Below, one piece after another: positions 51,655-61,251 of a stretch of DNA of 64,000 nt; within the stretch, counting starts at the first letter, position 1, and each line of letters begins with the position of its first letter. The notes beneath the pieces were generated by a model, which searched no databases, had not been told where the DNA came from, and worked only from the letters and a program-made list of their open reading frames with translations. The stretch is from Candidatus Andeanibacterium colombiense (GTDB taxonomy: Bacteria; Pseudomonadota; Alphaproteobacteria; Sphingomonadales; Sphingomonadaceae). The stretch covers positions 2,294,001 through 2,358,000 of the forward strand of contig CP119316.1 of NCBI GenBank assembly GCA_029202985.1, given 5' to 3'. A program made the position numbers and the translations under genes.

Positions 51655-54261
51655 TTAATCTGGAGTAGACGCCGCGAGACGTTTGAGTTCGTAAAGCAAA
51701 TCCAGCGCATCGCGCGGGCTCAGCGCATCGATGTCGAGCGCGTCCAGCCTGTCGCGCAGCTCGTCGCAAGCCTCTGCCTCCAGTTCCTGCGCTGCGGCGA
51801 ACAGCGGCAGATCGCCGAGCCCGGCGGCCAGCCCGCCGTTTTCCGCCCGGCTCTTCTCGAGCCGTTCGAGCACCGACTTCGCGCGGGCGACCACCGGCGG
51901 CGGCACCCCGGCCAGGCGCGCGACCGCGAGGCCATAGGACCGGTCGGCCGGCCCCTTGGCGAGTTCGTGCAGCAGCACCAGCTCGCCCTTCCACTCGCGC
52001 GCGCGAACGTGGTGGAGGGACAGCGAATCGCAAGTCTCGGCCAGCCGCGCGAGCTCGTGGTAATGGGTCGCGAACAGGCAGCGGCAGCGGTTCTGCTCAT
52101 GTACCGCCTCGACCACCGCCCAGGCCAGCGCAAGCCCGTCATAAGTCGAGGTGCCGCGCCCGACCTCGTCGAGGATCACGAAGCTGCGCTCGGTCGCCTG
52201 GGCAAGGATCGCGGCGGTCTCGACCATCTCGACCATGAAAGTCGAACGCCCGCGCGCGAGATTGTCCGACGCGCCGACCCGGCTGAACAGGCGATCGACC
52301 AGCCCGATGGTCGCGGCTCGCGCCGGGACATAGCCGCCCGCCTGCGCGAGCAGCACGATCAGCGCGTTCTGCCGCAGGAAGGTCGATTTGCCGCCCATGT
52401 TCGGCCCGCCGATCAGCCACAGGCGGTCGCTGGGCTCGAGCACGCAATCATTGGCGACGAAGCGGTCGTCGACGGTGCCGAGCGCCGCCTCGACCACCGG
52501 GTGCCGCCCGCCCCGGATATCGAGGCAGCGATCCTCGGCGATTGCCGGGCGGCACCAGCCGCCCTCTGCCGCGCGTTCGGCCTGGCCCGCGCCGACATCG
52601 ATCCGGGCGAGCGCGGCTGCCGTGATCGCGATCGCCTCGCGCGCCTTGACCACTTCGCCGACCAGTTCCTCGAAATGAGCTTCCTCGGCCGCAAGCGCAT
52701 GACCGCCGGCCTCGGCGATCCGGCTGGCTTCCTCGTGCAAATGCAGCGAATTGAACCGCACCGCGCCGGCCATGGTCTGGCGATGGGTAAAGCCGCTGTC
52801 GGGTGCCATCAGCCGGTCGCCGTGCTTTGCGGGGACCTCGATGAAATAGCCGAGCACGCCGTTGTGCTTGATCTTGAGCGCGGCAATCCCGGTCTCGCCG
52901 CGGTATTTCGCCTCGAGCGCGGCAATCGCGCGGCGGGCATTGCCCGAGACCCGGCGCAATTCGTCGAGCGCGTGGTCGTAACCCTCGGCGATGAAGCCAC
53001 CCTGGCTGCGTTCGGTCGGCGGGGTCGACACCAGCGCGCGCGACAGCAGATCGGTCAACGCGCCATGCCCGCCGAGATCGGGCAGCAACGCATCGAGCAG
53101 CGCCGGCTTGCCGCTGCGGCGCTGGAGATGGTCGGCGATATTGCGCGCTTCGGAAAGCCCGTCCCGCACCTGGCCGAGATCGCGGGGCGATCCGCGCCGG
53201 GCGACGACCCGCCCGAGCGCGCGGCCGATGTCGGGCGCTCCGCGCAGCACTTCGCGCAGATCGGCGCGCAGCAGCGGATCCTCGACGAAATACTGCACCA
53301 GCGCGAGCCGCTCGGTGATTGCCTCGGTATCGGTCAACGGCGCGGAAAGATCGTCGGCCAGCTGGCGCGCACCCGCGCCGGTGACGCAGCGGTCTATCGC
53401 CGCGATCAGGCTCCCGGCCCGGCCGCCCTGCTGGCTGGCGAGGATTTCGAGGCTCGCCCGGGTTGCCTCATCCATCGCCAGCCGCTGGTCGCCCGAGCGC
53501 GCGACCGGCGGCAGCAGGAACGGCATGGTCCCGCGCCCGACATGATCGAGATAGGCGATGAGCCCGCCCGCCGCCGCCAGCATCGCGCGGGCAAAGGCGC
53601 CGAAACCATCGAGCGTGCCCACGCCGTGCAGCCGCTTGAGCGCAGCTTCGCCCTCGTCGCTGCCGAAGGTCGAACGCGGGCGCGGTATCGCTTCGAATGG
53701 TGCATCGTCCCACTCTTCCGGCACCACCACTTCGCTCGCCCCGAGCCGCGCCAGCGCCGCGCCAAGCCGCTCGGGCGCGCATTCCTCCAGCTCCATCCGC
53801 CCGGTCGAGATGTCGCAGGCAGCGATCCCGATCGTTCCGCGCAGATCGCACACCGCGGCCAGCACATTCGCCCGGCGCGGTTCGAGCAGCGCTTCCTCGG
53901 TCAGCGTGCCGGCGGTGACGAAGCGGACGATGTCGCGCTTGACCAGCGCCTTGTAGCCGCCGCGCGCTTTCGCCTGTTCGGGCGTCTCGACCTGTTCGGC
54001 GATCGCGACCCGGCAGCCGGCCTTGATCAGCCGCGCGAGATAGCCTTCCGCCGCGTGGACCGGCACACCGCACATCGGGATCGGCGCGCCGGCGTGCTCG
54101 CCCCGGCTGGTCAGCGCGATGTCGAGCACCTGGCTGGCCTGGCGGGCATCGTCGAAGAACAATTCGAAGAAATCGCCCATGCGGTAGAACAGCAGGCAAT
54201 CGGGCGCCTCGCGCTTCAACGCGAAATATTGTTCCATCATCGGGGTGGCGCCGCCGGACAT
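51655..54261 (-). CDS. mutS: DNA mismatch repair protein MutS
   Basis: 868 residues. Mismatch wedge with Phe-x-Glu in YRMGDFFELFFDDA (about residue 30), connector and lever domains, ATPase with Walker A GGPNMGGKSTFLRQ, Walker B VILDEVGRGTSTYDG, and C-terminal helix-turn-helix. Start MSGGATPMMEQYFALK. Complete and canonical. Confidence 0.97.
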   Translation of the reverse strand: MSGGATPMMEQYFALKREAPDCLLFYRMGDFFELFFDDARQASQVLDIALTSRGEHAGAPIPMCGVPVHAAEGYLARLIKAGCRVAIAEQVETPEQAKARGGYKALVKRDIVRFVTAGTLTEEALLEPRRANVLAAVCDLRGTIGIAACDISTGRMELEECAPERLGAALARLGASEVVVPEEWDDAPFEAIPRPRSTFGSDEGEAALKRLHGVGTLDGFGAFARAMLAAAGGLIAYLDHVGRGTMPFLLPPVARSGDQRLAMDEATRASLEILASQQGGRAGSLIAAIDRCVTGAGARQLADDLSAPLTDTEAITERLALVQYFVEDPLLRADLREVLRGAPDIGRALGRVVARRGSPRDLGQVRDGLSEARNIADHLQRRSGKPALLDALLPDLGGHGALTDLLSRALVSTPPTERSQGGFIAEGYDHALDELRRVSGNARRAIAALEAKYRGETGIAALKIKHNGVLGYFIEVPAKHGDRLMAPDSGFTHRQTMAGAVRFNSLHLHEEASRIAEAGGHALAAEEAHFEELVGEVVKAREAIAITAAALARIDVGAGQAERAAEGGWCRPAIAEDRCLDIRGGRHPVVEAALGTVDDRFVANDCVLEPSDRLWLIGGPNMGGKSTFLRQNALIVLLAQAGGYVPARAATIGLVDRLFSRVGASDNLARGRSTFMVEMVETAAILAQATERSFVILDEVGRGTSTYDGLALAWAVVEAVHEQNRCRCLFATHYHELARLAETCDSLSLHHVRAREWKGELVLLHELAKGPADRSYGLAVARLAGVPPPVVARAKSVLERLEKSRAENGGLAAGLGDLPLFAAAQELEAEACDELRDRLDALDIDALSPRDALDLLYELKRLAASTPD

Positions 54262-54359
54262 GCAGCGGGCCTATACGGCAAACTCGCGATTCGGGAGGCC
54301 GTAACGGCAGCTTTCCCCTATCGCGTGGCGCGCCGGTTGGTTAGGGGGGTAACCATCCA

Positions 54360-54366
54360 AGGGAGG
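54360..54366 (+). promoter_or_regulatory. Ribosome binding site for the TTG start of the malic enzyme
   Basis: AGGGAGG, 5 bases before TTG 54372. An ATG at 54368 sits only 1 base after it and is out of frame with the malic enzyme. Confidence 0.65.
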
Positions 54367-54371
54367 AATGC

Positions 54372-56636
54372 TTGGCCGACGAAGAAAATCCGCGCTTCAC
54401 CACGCGCGAGGCACTGTTCTACCACGAGACGATCCGCCCCGGCAAAATCGAGATCGTACCCTCGAAGCCGGTCGCGACCCAGCGCGACCTCAGCCTCGCC
54501 TATTCCCCCGGCGTCGCGGCGCCGGTCGAAGCGATCGCGGCCGATCCGGCCAAGGCGTACGATTATACCGCGAAGGGCAACCTCGTCGCGGTGATCTCCA
54601 ACGGCACCGCGATCCTCGGCATGGGCAATCTCGGCGCGCTCGCGTCGAAGCCGGTGATGGAAGGCAAGGCGGTGCTGTTCAAGCGCTTCGCCGACGTCGA
54701 TTCGATCGACATCGAACTCGCCACCGAGGATCCGGAAGCCTTCATCAACGCGGTCGCGCTGATGGAGCCGAGCTTCGGCGGGATCAATCTCGAGGACATC
54801 AAGGCACCGGAGTGCTTCATCATCGAGCAGACATTGCGCGAGCGGATGAATATCCCGGTGATGCATGACGACCAGCACGGCACCGCGATCATCGCTGCCG
54901 CCGGGCTGATCAACGCCTGCTACCTCACGGGGCGGGAGCTCAAGGACGTCAAGATGGTCGTTAACGGGGCCGGCGCCTCGGCGATCGCCTGCACCGCGCT
55001 GATCAAGGCGATGGGCGCGCGGCATGAAAACGTCACCATGTGCGACCGCCAGGGCGTGATCTATCGCGGTCGCGAGAGCGGCATGGACCAGTTCAAGTCC
55101 GCCCATGCGATCGACACCAAGGCGCGCACGCTGGAGGAAGCGCTCGACGGCGCGGACATCTTCCTCGGCCTCTCGGCCGCCGGCGCGCTCAAGCCCGAAT
55201 GGGTCGCGAAGATGGCGCCCAAGCCGATCATCTTCGCGATGGCCAATCCCGATCCCGAGATCACCCCGCCCGATGCCAAGGCGGTGCGCCCCGACGCGAT
55301 CATCGCGACCGGGCGTTCGGACTATCCGAACCAGGTCAACAACGTGCTCGGCTTCCCGTTCATCTTCCGCGGCGCGCTCGACGTGCGGGCGACCGCGATC
55401 AACGAAGAGATGAAGATCGCGGCGGCCGAAGCGATCGCCTCGCTGGCGCGCGAAAGCGTGCCCGAGGAAGTCGCGGCCGCCTATGGCAAGCACCAAAGCT
55501 TCGGCACCGAATACATCATCCCCGCGCCGTTCGATTCGCGGCTGATGGAACGAGTCTCGTCCGCGGTCGCGAAAGCGGCGATGGCTTCGGGCGTCGCGAC
55601 CAAGCCGATCGAGGATTTCGACGCCTATCGCCTCACGCTCAAGGCTCGGCTCAACCCGACCACGTCGGTGCTGACCAGCGCCTATGCCGCGGCGCAGAGC
55701 GATCCCAAGCGGGTCGTGTTCGCCGAAGCGGAAGAGGAAGTGACGCTGCGCGCGGCGATCCAGTTCCGCGATTTCGGCTATGGCACCCCGATCCTGGTCG
55801 GCCGGACCCAGCCGGTGCGCGACAAGCTGGTCGAACTCGGGGTGAGCAATCCCGACGATTACGAAATCCAGAACTCGGCGGTGTCCGGGCACGTCCCCGC
55901 AATGGTCGACTATCTCTACCAGCGCCTCCAGCGCCGCGGCTTCACCGAGCGCGACGTGCGCCGGATGGTCAATCAGGACCGCAACATCTTCGCTTCGCTG
56001 CTGGTCGCACTCGGCCACGGCGACGCGATGATCTCAGGCCTTACGCGGCCCTTTGCCCAGACGATGCGCGAAGTGCGCCATGTGCTCGATCCGAAGCCGG
56101 GCGCGATTCCGTTCGGCATGCATATGATGATCGGCAAGAACTACACCGCGTTCCTTGCGGATACGACGATCAACGAACGCCCGAGCTCGGAAGAACTCGC
56201 CCATATCGCGCGCGAAAGCGCCAATGTCGCGCGGCGGCTGGGGCATGAGCCGCGGGTCGCGTTCCTCAGCTATTCGACCTTCGGCAACCCGCCGGGCAAA
56301 TGGCTGAGGAGCATTCGCGAAGCGGTCCATATCCTCGACAGCGAGGGCGCGGACTTCGAATATGAAGGCGAAATGGCGCCCGACGCCGCGCTCAATGCGA
56401 AGGTGATGGAACTCTATCCGTTCTGCCGCCTCTCCGCTCCGGCCAACGTGCTGATCATGCCGGGCCTGCAATCGGCCAATCTCTCGGCCAAATTGCTGCG
56501 CGAACTGGGCGGCAACGCCACGATCGGGCCAATGCTGATCGGGATGGAAAAGCCGGTCCAGATCGCCCCGATGACCGCATCGGCGCCCGATCTGCTGACG
56601 CTGGCGGTGCTCGCGAGCGCCGGGGTGGTGAGCTAG
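54372..56636 (+). CDS. maeB: NADP-dependent malic enzyme with phosphotransacetylase-like domain
   Basis: 754 residues. Malate to pyruvate plus CO2 and NADPH. N-terminal malic domain (SLAYSPGVAAPVEAIA), Rossmann VNGAGASAIACTALIKAMG, catalytic Asp/Lys in MHDDQHGTAIIAAAG; C-terminal 320 residues resemble phosphate acetyltransferase (FAEAEEEVTLRAAIQF) and regulate the enzyme. Start TTG 54372 is well placed after AGGGAGG. Stop shares CTAG with the convergent lipoprotein gene. Confidence 0.94.
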   Translation: MADEENPRFTTREALFYHETIRPGKIEIVPSKPVATQRDLSLAYSPGVAAPVEAIAADPAKAYDYTAKGNLVAVISNGTAILGMGNLGALASKPVMEGKAVLFKRFADVDSIDIELATEDPEAFINAVALMEPSFGGINLEDIKAPECFIIEQTLRERMNIPVMHDDQHGTAIIAAAGLINACYLTGRELKDVKMVVNGAGASAIACTALIKAMGARHENVTMCDRQGVIYRGRESGMDQFKSAHAIDTKARTLEEALDGADIFLGLSAAGALKPEWVAKMAPKPIIFAMANPDPEITPPDAKAVRPDAIIATGRSDYPNQVNNVLGFPFIFRGALDVRATAINEEMKIAAAEAIASLARESVPEEVAAAYGKHQSFGTEYIIPAPFDSRLMERVSSAVAKAAMASGVATKPIEDFDAYRLTLKARLNPTTSVLTSAYAAAQSDPKRVVFAEAEEEVTLRAAIQFRDFGYGTPILVGRTQPVRDKLVELGVSNPDDYEIQNSAVSGHVPAMVDYLYQRLQRRGFTERDVRRMVNQDRNIFASLLVALGHGDAMISGLTRPFAQTMREVRHVLDPKPGAIPFGMHMMIGKNYTAFLADTTINERPSSEELAHIARESANVARRLGHEPRVAFLSYSTFGNPPGKWLRSIREAVHILDSEGADFEYEGEMAPDAALNAKVMELYPFCRLSAPANVLIMPGLQSANLSAKLLRELGGNATIGPMLIGMEKPVQIAPMTASAPDLLTLAVLASAGVVS

Positions 56637-57007
56637 CTGAGGTCCTTCGCCTCGTCATAGCAGGTGACGGAAATGAAGCGCTTGGCGGGGACATCGTAAA
56701 GGACCGTTACCAGCCGGCAGTCGCCATCGAACCCGATCGGAAGCTTTGCCGGATCGACAAGCCAGCTGCGCTTGCCTGCCGACTGGTTCGGAGCGCGCAG
56801 ATAGACCGCCTTGACCTCGCCGGGCTTATCGAAGGCGTAATAACGGTCATATGCGCTCACGGGGGCCGCCCCGTCGGGGAGGGTCACCGATTTTTCGATC
56901 CGGTCCATCACGTCTTGAGGCTGCAGGATTTCCTTTTCGCAGGCGCCAAGCAGCAACAATAGCATCGGCCCGATCGCCCGCGCAGGCCGTAATGTGACAG
57001 GCCTCAT
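56633..57007 (-). CDS. Small putative lipoprotein of unknown function
   Basis: 124 residues from ATG 57007 (MRPVTLRPARAIGPMLLLLLGAC), with lipobox LLGAC. After it, KEILQPQDVMDRIEKSVTLPDG and a C-terminal VTVLYDVPAKRFISVTCYDE. No family known. Overlaps trmB by ATGA, so translated with it. An extension to 57136 would be inside trmB. Confidence 0.7.
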   Translation of the reverse strand: MRPVTLRPARAIGPMLLLLLGACEKEILQPQDVMDRIEKSVTLPDGAAPVSAYDRYYAFDKPGEVKAVYLRAPNQSAGKRSWLVDPAKLPIGFDGDCRLVTVLYDVPAKRFISVTCYDEAKDLS

Positions 57008-57726
57008 CCCTCGTTCCTCCGCCGGTATCGGAAGTACCACACCTCGCGCCCCTCGCGGCGGGCCTTGGCTTCGTAGCGGGTTTCGCACCAGCCGCCGGGG
57101 CGGGTCTGCCAGCTCTGCGGACCCTCGGCGAGCCATTCGAACTGATGCATGTGCCGCCGCATGACCATCAGCGCGTGGCGGACATAGGTCGGATCGTCGG
57201 TGCCGAAGCGGAATTCGCCGCCGGGCTTGAGCTTCGCCGCGAATAGATCGACCGGGCCATCGTTCATCATCCGCCGCTTTGCGTGGCGCGCCTTGGGCCA
57301 GGGGTCGGGGTGGAGCAGATAGAGGAACGAGAGCGCGCCATCGGGCACGCGGCCGAGCACTTCCAGCGCGTCGCCGTGCTGGATGCGGACGTTGCGGATC
57401 GGCTCGTGGCTGCCGCCGTCGCCATCCAGATGGGCAAGCGCCTGGGCCACGCCGTTGAGGAACGGCTCGGCCCCGATGAAGCCGTGGTCGGGCAGCAGGT
57501 CCGCGCGATAGGCGAGATGCTCGCCGGCGCCGAAGCCGATCTCGAAATGCAGCGGCTTCTCCTGTCCGAACAGGCGCGCGGCGGTGACCGGGCCTTCCGT
57601 CGGCACCGCGATCTGCGGCAGGAGCTCATCGACCAGCCCTTGCTGGCCCTGGCGCAAGGGCTTGCCCTTGGAACGGCCGTAGAGGCGGTTGATCGTGGTC
57701 GGGTCGCCGGGTTTGTGTGCGGTCAT
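57004..57726 (-). CDS. trmB: tRNA (guanine-46-N7)-methyltransferase
   Basis: 240 residues from ATG 57726 (MTAHKPGDPTTINRLYGR). SAM-binding FEIGFGAGEHLAYRA, catalytic loop LLHPDPWPKARHAKRRM, and FRFGTDDPTYVRHAL near the end. Normal length. Start is chosen because upstream in-frame ATG lies in the ctrA terminator. Coupled to the lipoprotein gene. Confidence 0.94.
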   Translation of the reverse strand: MTAHKPGDPTTINRLYGRSKGKPLRQGQQGLVDELLPQIAVPTEGPVTAARLFGQEKPLHFEIGFGAGEHLAYRADLLPDHGFIGAEPFLNGVAQALAHLDGDGGSHEPIRNVRIQHGDALEVLGRVPDGALSFLYLLHPDPWPKARHAKRRMMNDGPVDLFAAKLKPGGEFRFGTDDPTYVRHALMVMRRHMHQFEWLAEGPQSWQTRPGGWCETRYEAKARREGREVWYFRYRRRNEG

Positions 57727-57773
57727 GATTTGCCCGCTAGGGCGTGCCGGGGGCATTTGTCCATACGGCAAGC

Positions 57774-57814
57774 ACAAACAAAACCGCCCCGGAGCCTGGG
57801 CTCCGGAGCGGTTT
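57774..57814 (-). terminator. Rho-independent terminator of ctrA
   Basis: AAACCGCCCCGGAGC (57781-57795) pairs with GCTCCGGAGCGGTTT (57800-57814), one mismatch. On the minus strand it is followed by TTTTGTTTG. 30 bases after the ctrA stop. Confidence 0.82.
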
Positions 57815-57844
57815 CACTCCCCCGTCATGCGATAACGAATTGGT

Positions 57845-58540
57845 TCAGGCCGCTTCGGCCTCTTCGCCCGGATCGCGCAGTACATATCCGCGGCCCCAGA
57901 CGGTTTCGATGTAGTTCTCGCCGCTGCAGGCATGGGCCAGCTTCTTGCGCAGCTTGCAGATGAACACGTCGATGATCTTGAGTTCGGGTTCGTCCATCCC
58001 GCCATAGAGGTGGTTGAGGAACATTTCCTTGGTCAGCGTGGTGCCCTTGCGCAGCGACAGCAGCTCGAGCATCGCATATTCCTTGCCGGTCAGGTGGACC
58101 CGCGCGCCGTCGACTTCGACCGTCTTCGCGTCGAGGTTGACCGCCAGCTTGCCGGTGCGGATGATCGACTGGCTGTGGCCCTTCGACCGGCGCACAACCG
58201 CATGGATGCGGGCGACCAGCTCTTCGCGGTGGAACGGCTTGGTCACATAATCGTCGGCGCCGAAGCCGAAGCTGCGGATTTTCGAATCCATCTCGGAGAT
58301 GCCCGAGAGGATCAGCACCGGCGTCTGCACCTTCGCGACGCGCAATTTCTTGAGCACGTCGTAGCCGTGCATGTCGGGCAGGTTCAGGTCGAGCAGGATG
58401 ATGTCGTAATCATACAGCTTGCCGAGATCCAAACCCTCCTCGCCGAGATCCGTCGAATAGACGTTGAACCCTTCGGTGGTGAGCATCAGTTCGATCGCCT
58501 TGGCGGTCGTCGGCTCGTCCTCGATCAGCAGAACACGCAT
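57845..58540 (-). CDS. ctrA: Cell-cycle response regulator CtrA
   Basis: 231 residues. OmpR-type regulator that controls cell cycle, motility and often GTA expression in alphaproteobacteria. Receiver domain MRVLLIEDEPTTAKAIELML, phospho-acceptor Asp in IILLDLNLPDMHGYD, Lys in KPFHREELVARI. DNA-binding: LTGKEYAMLELLSLRKGTT, KIIDVFICKLRKKL and YIETVWGRGYVLRDP, the CtrA recognition helix. ATG 58540 is the canonical start. Confidence 0.95.
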   Translation of the reverse strand: MRVLLIEDEPTTAKAIELMLTTEGFNVYSTDLGEEGLDLGKLYDYDIILLDLNLPDMHGYDVLKKLRVAKVQTPVLILSGISEMDSKIRSFGFGADDYVTKPFHREELVARIHAVVRRSKGHSQSIIRTGKLAVNLDAKTVEVDGARVHLTGKEYAMLELLSLRKGTTLTKEMFLNHLYGGMDEPELKIIDVFICKLRKKLAHACSGENYIETVWGRGYVLRDPGEEAEAA

Positions 58541-58738
58541 GGGAGCCCCCTTGTTATCGCCCCTGGTCTCTCGGTAACCGCCCGGCACGGACGATCGCCT
58601 TTGTTAACCACGCCATATCTCAACGGAAAAGGTTAATTTTAGATGAAACCCTTGCGAGATTCTTACCTGAGTCTTTCGCGACACACCTTATTTGCCCGTC
58701 TTAAGGCTTTGGTCACTGCCTGCCGCCCGCCGCGACCT

Positions 58739-60241
58739 CTAGCGCACCCCTTCGAGCTTCTTCTGCCGCCGCCGCTGGACCGAGCTGCCGATCCCGATCG
58801 CCTCGCGGTATTTCGCGACCGTCCGCCGGGCGAGGTCGAAGCCCTTTTCTTTCAGCAGATCGACCAGAGTGTCGTCGGACAGGATATCGTTCGGTGCTTC
58901 GGCATCGATCAGCGCCCTGATCTGCGCCTTGACCGTTTCGGCCGAAACCGAGCTTTCGCCGTCGGCGCCCCCGCCGGAGGCGCCCACTCGCGCGACGCCG
59001 GAGGTGAAGAAGTATTTCAGCTCGTAGGTGCCGCGGTCGCAATTGAGATATTTGTTCGAGGTGACCCGACTGACGGTCGATTCGTGCATCTCGATCGCCT
59101 CGGCGACCGCGCGCAAGGTCAGCGGGCGCAGTTCGGACACGCCGCGGCGAAAGAAACCATCCTGCTGCTTGACGATCTCGGTCGTGACCTTGAGGATCGT
59201 CTTCTGCCGCTGGTCGAGCGCCTTGATCAGCCAGTTTGCGTCCGCCAGCCGTTCCGACAGCCAGCCTTTTGAGCCCCTGTCCTGGCAGCCGTCGCGCAGT
59301 TCGACATAATAGGCCCGGTTGACGATCAGCCGCGGCAGGGTCGCCTGGTTCAGTGCGATGTCCCACCCGTCCTTGTGCGCGCGGATCAATATGTCGGGAG
59401 TGACCGGCTCGGTCGTTGCGCTCGAATATTTGAGGCCCGGCTTGGGATCGTAGCTGCGGAGTTCGGCCAGCATGTCGGCGAAATCCTCGTCGTCGACATC
59501 GCACATGCGTTTAAGCTGGGCGAAGGCGCCCTTCGCGAGGAGATCGAGATTGTCGATCATTCGCGCCATGCAAGGGTCGTAGCGGTCGGCCTCCCGCGCC
59601 TGCAGCGCGAGGCATTCGGACAGGCTGCGCGCGCCGACCCCGGTCGGATCGAGCGACTGCACCAGTTTCAGCGCCTCTTCCGCCTCGGCCAAAGCGATCC
59701 CGAGCTCGGCGGCGATCTCGCGCAGCGACTGGCCGAGATAACCCGCCTCGTCGAGCAGGCCGACGATGTAGCGGGCGACGAAGGCGGTCTCCGCATCGGG
59801 CGCGACCGCGCCGATCTGCGCTTCGAGATGCTCCGCGAGAGTCTCGGCCGCGCCGCCTCGCTCGTCGATCCCCGGCCCGTCCTCGCCCGAGGCGGCCGCC
59901 CCGCCTTCGGAAGTTCCGAAGTCTCCGGTATCGCGGTCACGGTCGAGCGTCTCGGGATGGATGTCGAGCGGGGCATCGGCCTCGCCGTGGCCCTGCGCGA
60001 TCAGCTCGTCGGCCGCTGCGCCGCCATCGGCCGCGATCTCGCCCGTCGCCTCGGGCGCGTCAGGCGCATCGCCGCCCGCCTGGTCGCCGATATCGAGCAG
60101 CGGATTGGCTTCCAGCGCTTCGCCGATGAAGGTTTCGAGCTCGAGGTTCGACAGCGCCAGCAGCTTGATCGCCTGCTGGAGCTGCGGCGTCATCACCAGG
60201 GACTGGGTCTGCCTGAGATCGAGGCGGGGCCCCAAAGCCAT
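58739..60241 (-). CDS. rpoN: RNA polymerase sigma-54 factor
   Basis: 500 residues. N-terminal Gln-rich activator region (LDLRQTQSLVMTPQLQQAIKLLALSN), acidic linker (residues 55-135, rich in Asp/Gly/Ala), core-binding region, helix-turn-helix (LRAVAEAIEMHESTVSRVTS) and the RpoN box RRTVAKYREAIGI. Located 26 bases downstream of lptB, the usual alphaproteobacterial order. It would read the sigma-54 promoter at 22582-22596. Confidence 0.96.
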   Translation of the reverse strand: MALGPRLDLRQTQSLVMTPQLQQAIKLLALSNLELETFIGEALEANPLLDIGDQAGGDAPDAPEATGEIAADGGAAADELIAQGHGEADAPLDIHPETLDRDRDTGDFGTSEGGAAASGEDGPGIDERGGAAETLAEHLEAQIGAVAPDAETAFVARYIVGLLDEAGYLGQSLREIAAELGIALAEAEEALKLVQSLDPTGVGARSLSECLALQAREADRYDPCMARMIDNLDLLAKGAFAQLKRMCDVDDEDFADMLAELRSYDPKPGLKYSSATTEPVTPDILIRAHKDGWDIALNQATLPRLIVNRAYYVELRDGCQDRGSKGWLSERLADANWLIKALDQRQKTILKVTTEIVKQQDGFFRRGVSELRPLTLRAVAEAIEMHESTVSRVTSNKYLNCDRGTYELKYFFTSGVARVGASGGGADGESSVSAETVKAQIRALIDAEAPNDILSDDTLVDLLKEKGFDLARRTVAKYREAIGIGSSVQRRRQKKLEGVR

Positions 60242-60267
60242 CGGTCAGTTCCCGCCCGGCTCCGCCG

Positions 60268-61080
60268 TCACAGCGTGAAACTCTCGCCGAGATAGAGGCG
60301 GCGGACATTCTCGTCGGCGACGAGATCTTCCGGGCTCCCGGCGAACAGAACCTGTCCGCCATAAACGATGCAGGCGCGGTCGACGATGTCGAGCGTCTCG
60401 CGCACATTGTGATCGGTGATCAGCACGCCGATGCCGCGCTGCTTCAGATCGACCACCAGGTTGCGGATATCAGCGATAGAGAGCGGGTCGATCCCGGCGA
60501 AGGGTTCGTCCAGCAGCATGATCGAGGGCTTGGCCGCCAGCGCTCGGGCGATTTCGCAGCGCCGCCGCTCGCCCCCCGACAGCGCCATCGCCGGGCTGCC
60601 GCGCAGCCGGGTAAGGCCGAATTCGTCGAGCAGCCGCTCAAGCTCCGAAGCGCGGATATCCTTGTCGGGCTCGACCATCTCAAGCACGCATTTGATGTTC
60701 TGTTCCACCGTCATGCCGCGGAAGATGGAGGTTTCCTGCGGCAGATAACCGAGGCCGAGGATCGCGCGGCGGTACATCGGCAGTTTGGTGACGTCGATCC
60801 CGTCCATCAGGATGCGCCCGCTGTCGGGCCGCACCAGCCCCATGATCGAATAGAAGCAGGTGGTCTTGCCCGCACCGTTCGGGCCGAGCAGACCGAGCAC
60901 TTCGCCCTTGCCGACCGACAGCGAGATATCGGTCAGGATCGCACGCTTGTCGTAACTCTTGGCGATCGAGATCACTTCGAGCCCGCCCTGCGGGATCGGA
61001 GGGGCGGCCTTGGCCGGGGCCTCGGCGGCAGCCGCGGCGAGCGCGTCGGTGTCTATCAGCGACTGATCGGCAGTGGTCAT
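60268..61080 (-). CDS. lptB: Lipopolysaccharide export ABC ATPase LptB
   Basis: 270 residues from ATG 61080. Powers LPS export with LptFG. Walker A GPNGAGKTT, signature LSGGERRRCEIARALA, Walker B IMLLDEPFAGIDP, switch His in TDHNVRET. About 30 residues of Ala-rich N-terminal extension precede the ATPase core. lptC/lptA are not adjacent: a divergent gene follows upstream. Confidence 0.94.
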   Translation of the reverse strand: MTTADQSLIDTDALAAAAAEAPAKAAPPIPQGGLEVISIAKSYDKRAILTDISLSVGKGEVLGLLGPNGAGKTTCFYSIMGLVRPDSGRILMDGIDVTKLPMYRRAILGLGYLPQETSIFRGMTVEQNIKCVLEMVEPDKDIRASELERLLDEFGLTRLRGSPAMALSGGERRRCEIARALAAKPSIMLLDEPFAGIDPLSIADIRNLVVDLKQRGIGVLITDHNVRETLDIVDRACIVYGGQVLFAGSPEDLVADENVRRLYLGESFTL

Positions 61081-61251
61081 CGCGCCGGCTTTTACCACGG
61101 GATTTCATGCAGGAAACCCTGCAAGTGGTCGTTTGGCAAGATTCCTGCATGACCCGCGGCTTCCGCGCTCCGAAAGCCGCATCGCGGCTGCGCTTGATTG
61201 TAAGACGATCTCGTGAAATAGTCCGATTCTGTAGAGAGAGGAGTTGGCCGG

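Noticed and set aside
58590..58720. TTAA half-sites upstream of ctrA suggesting CtrA boxes
   Set aside because: No TTAA-N7-TTAA pair with correct spacing was found; only scattered half-sites in an AT-richer gap.
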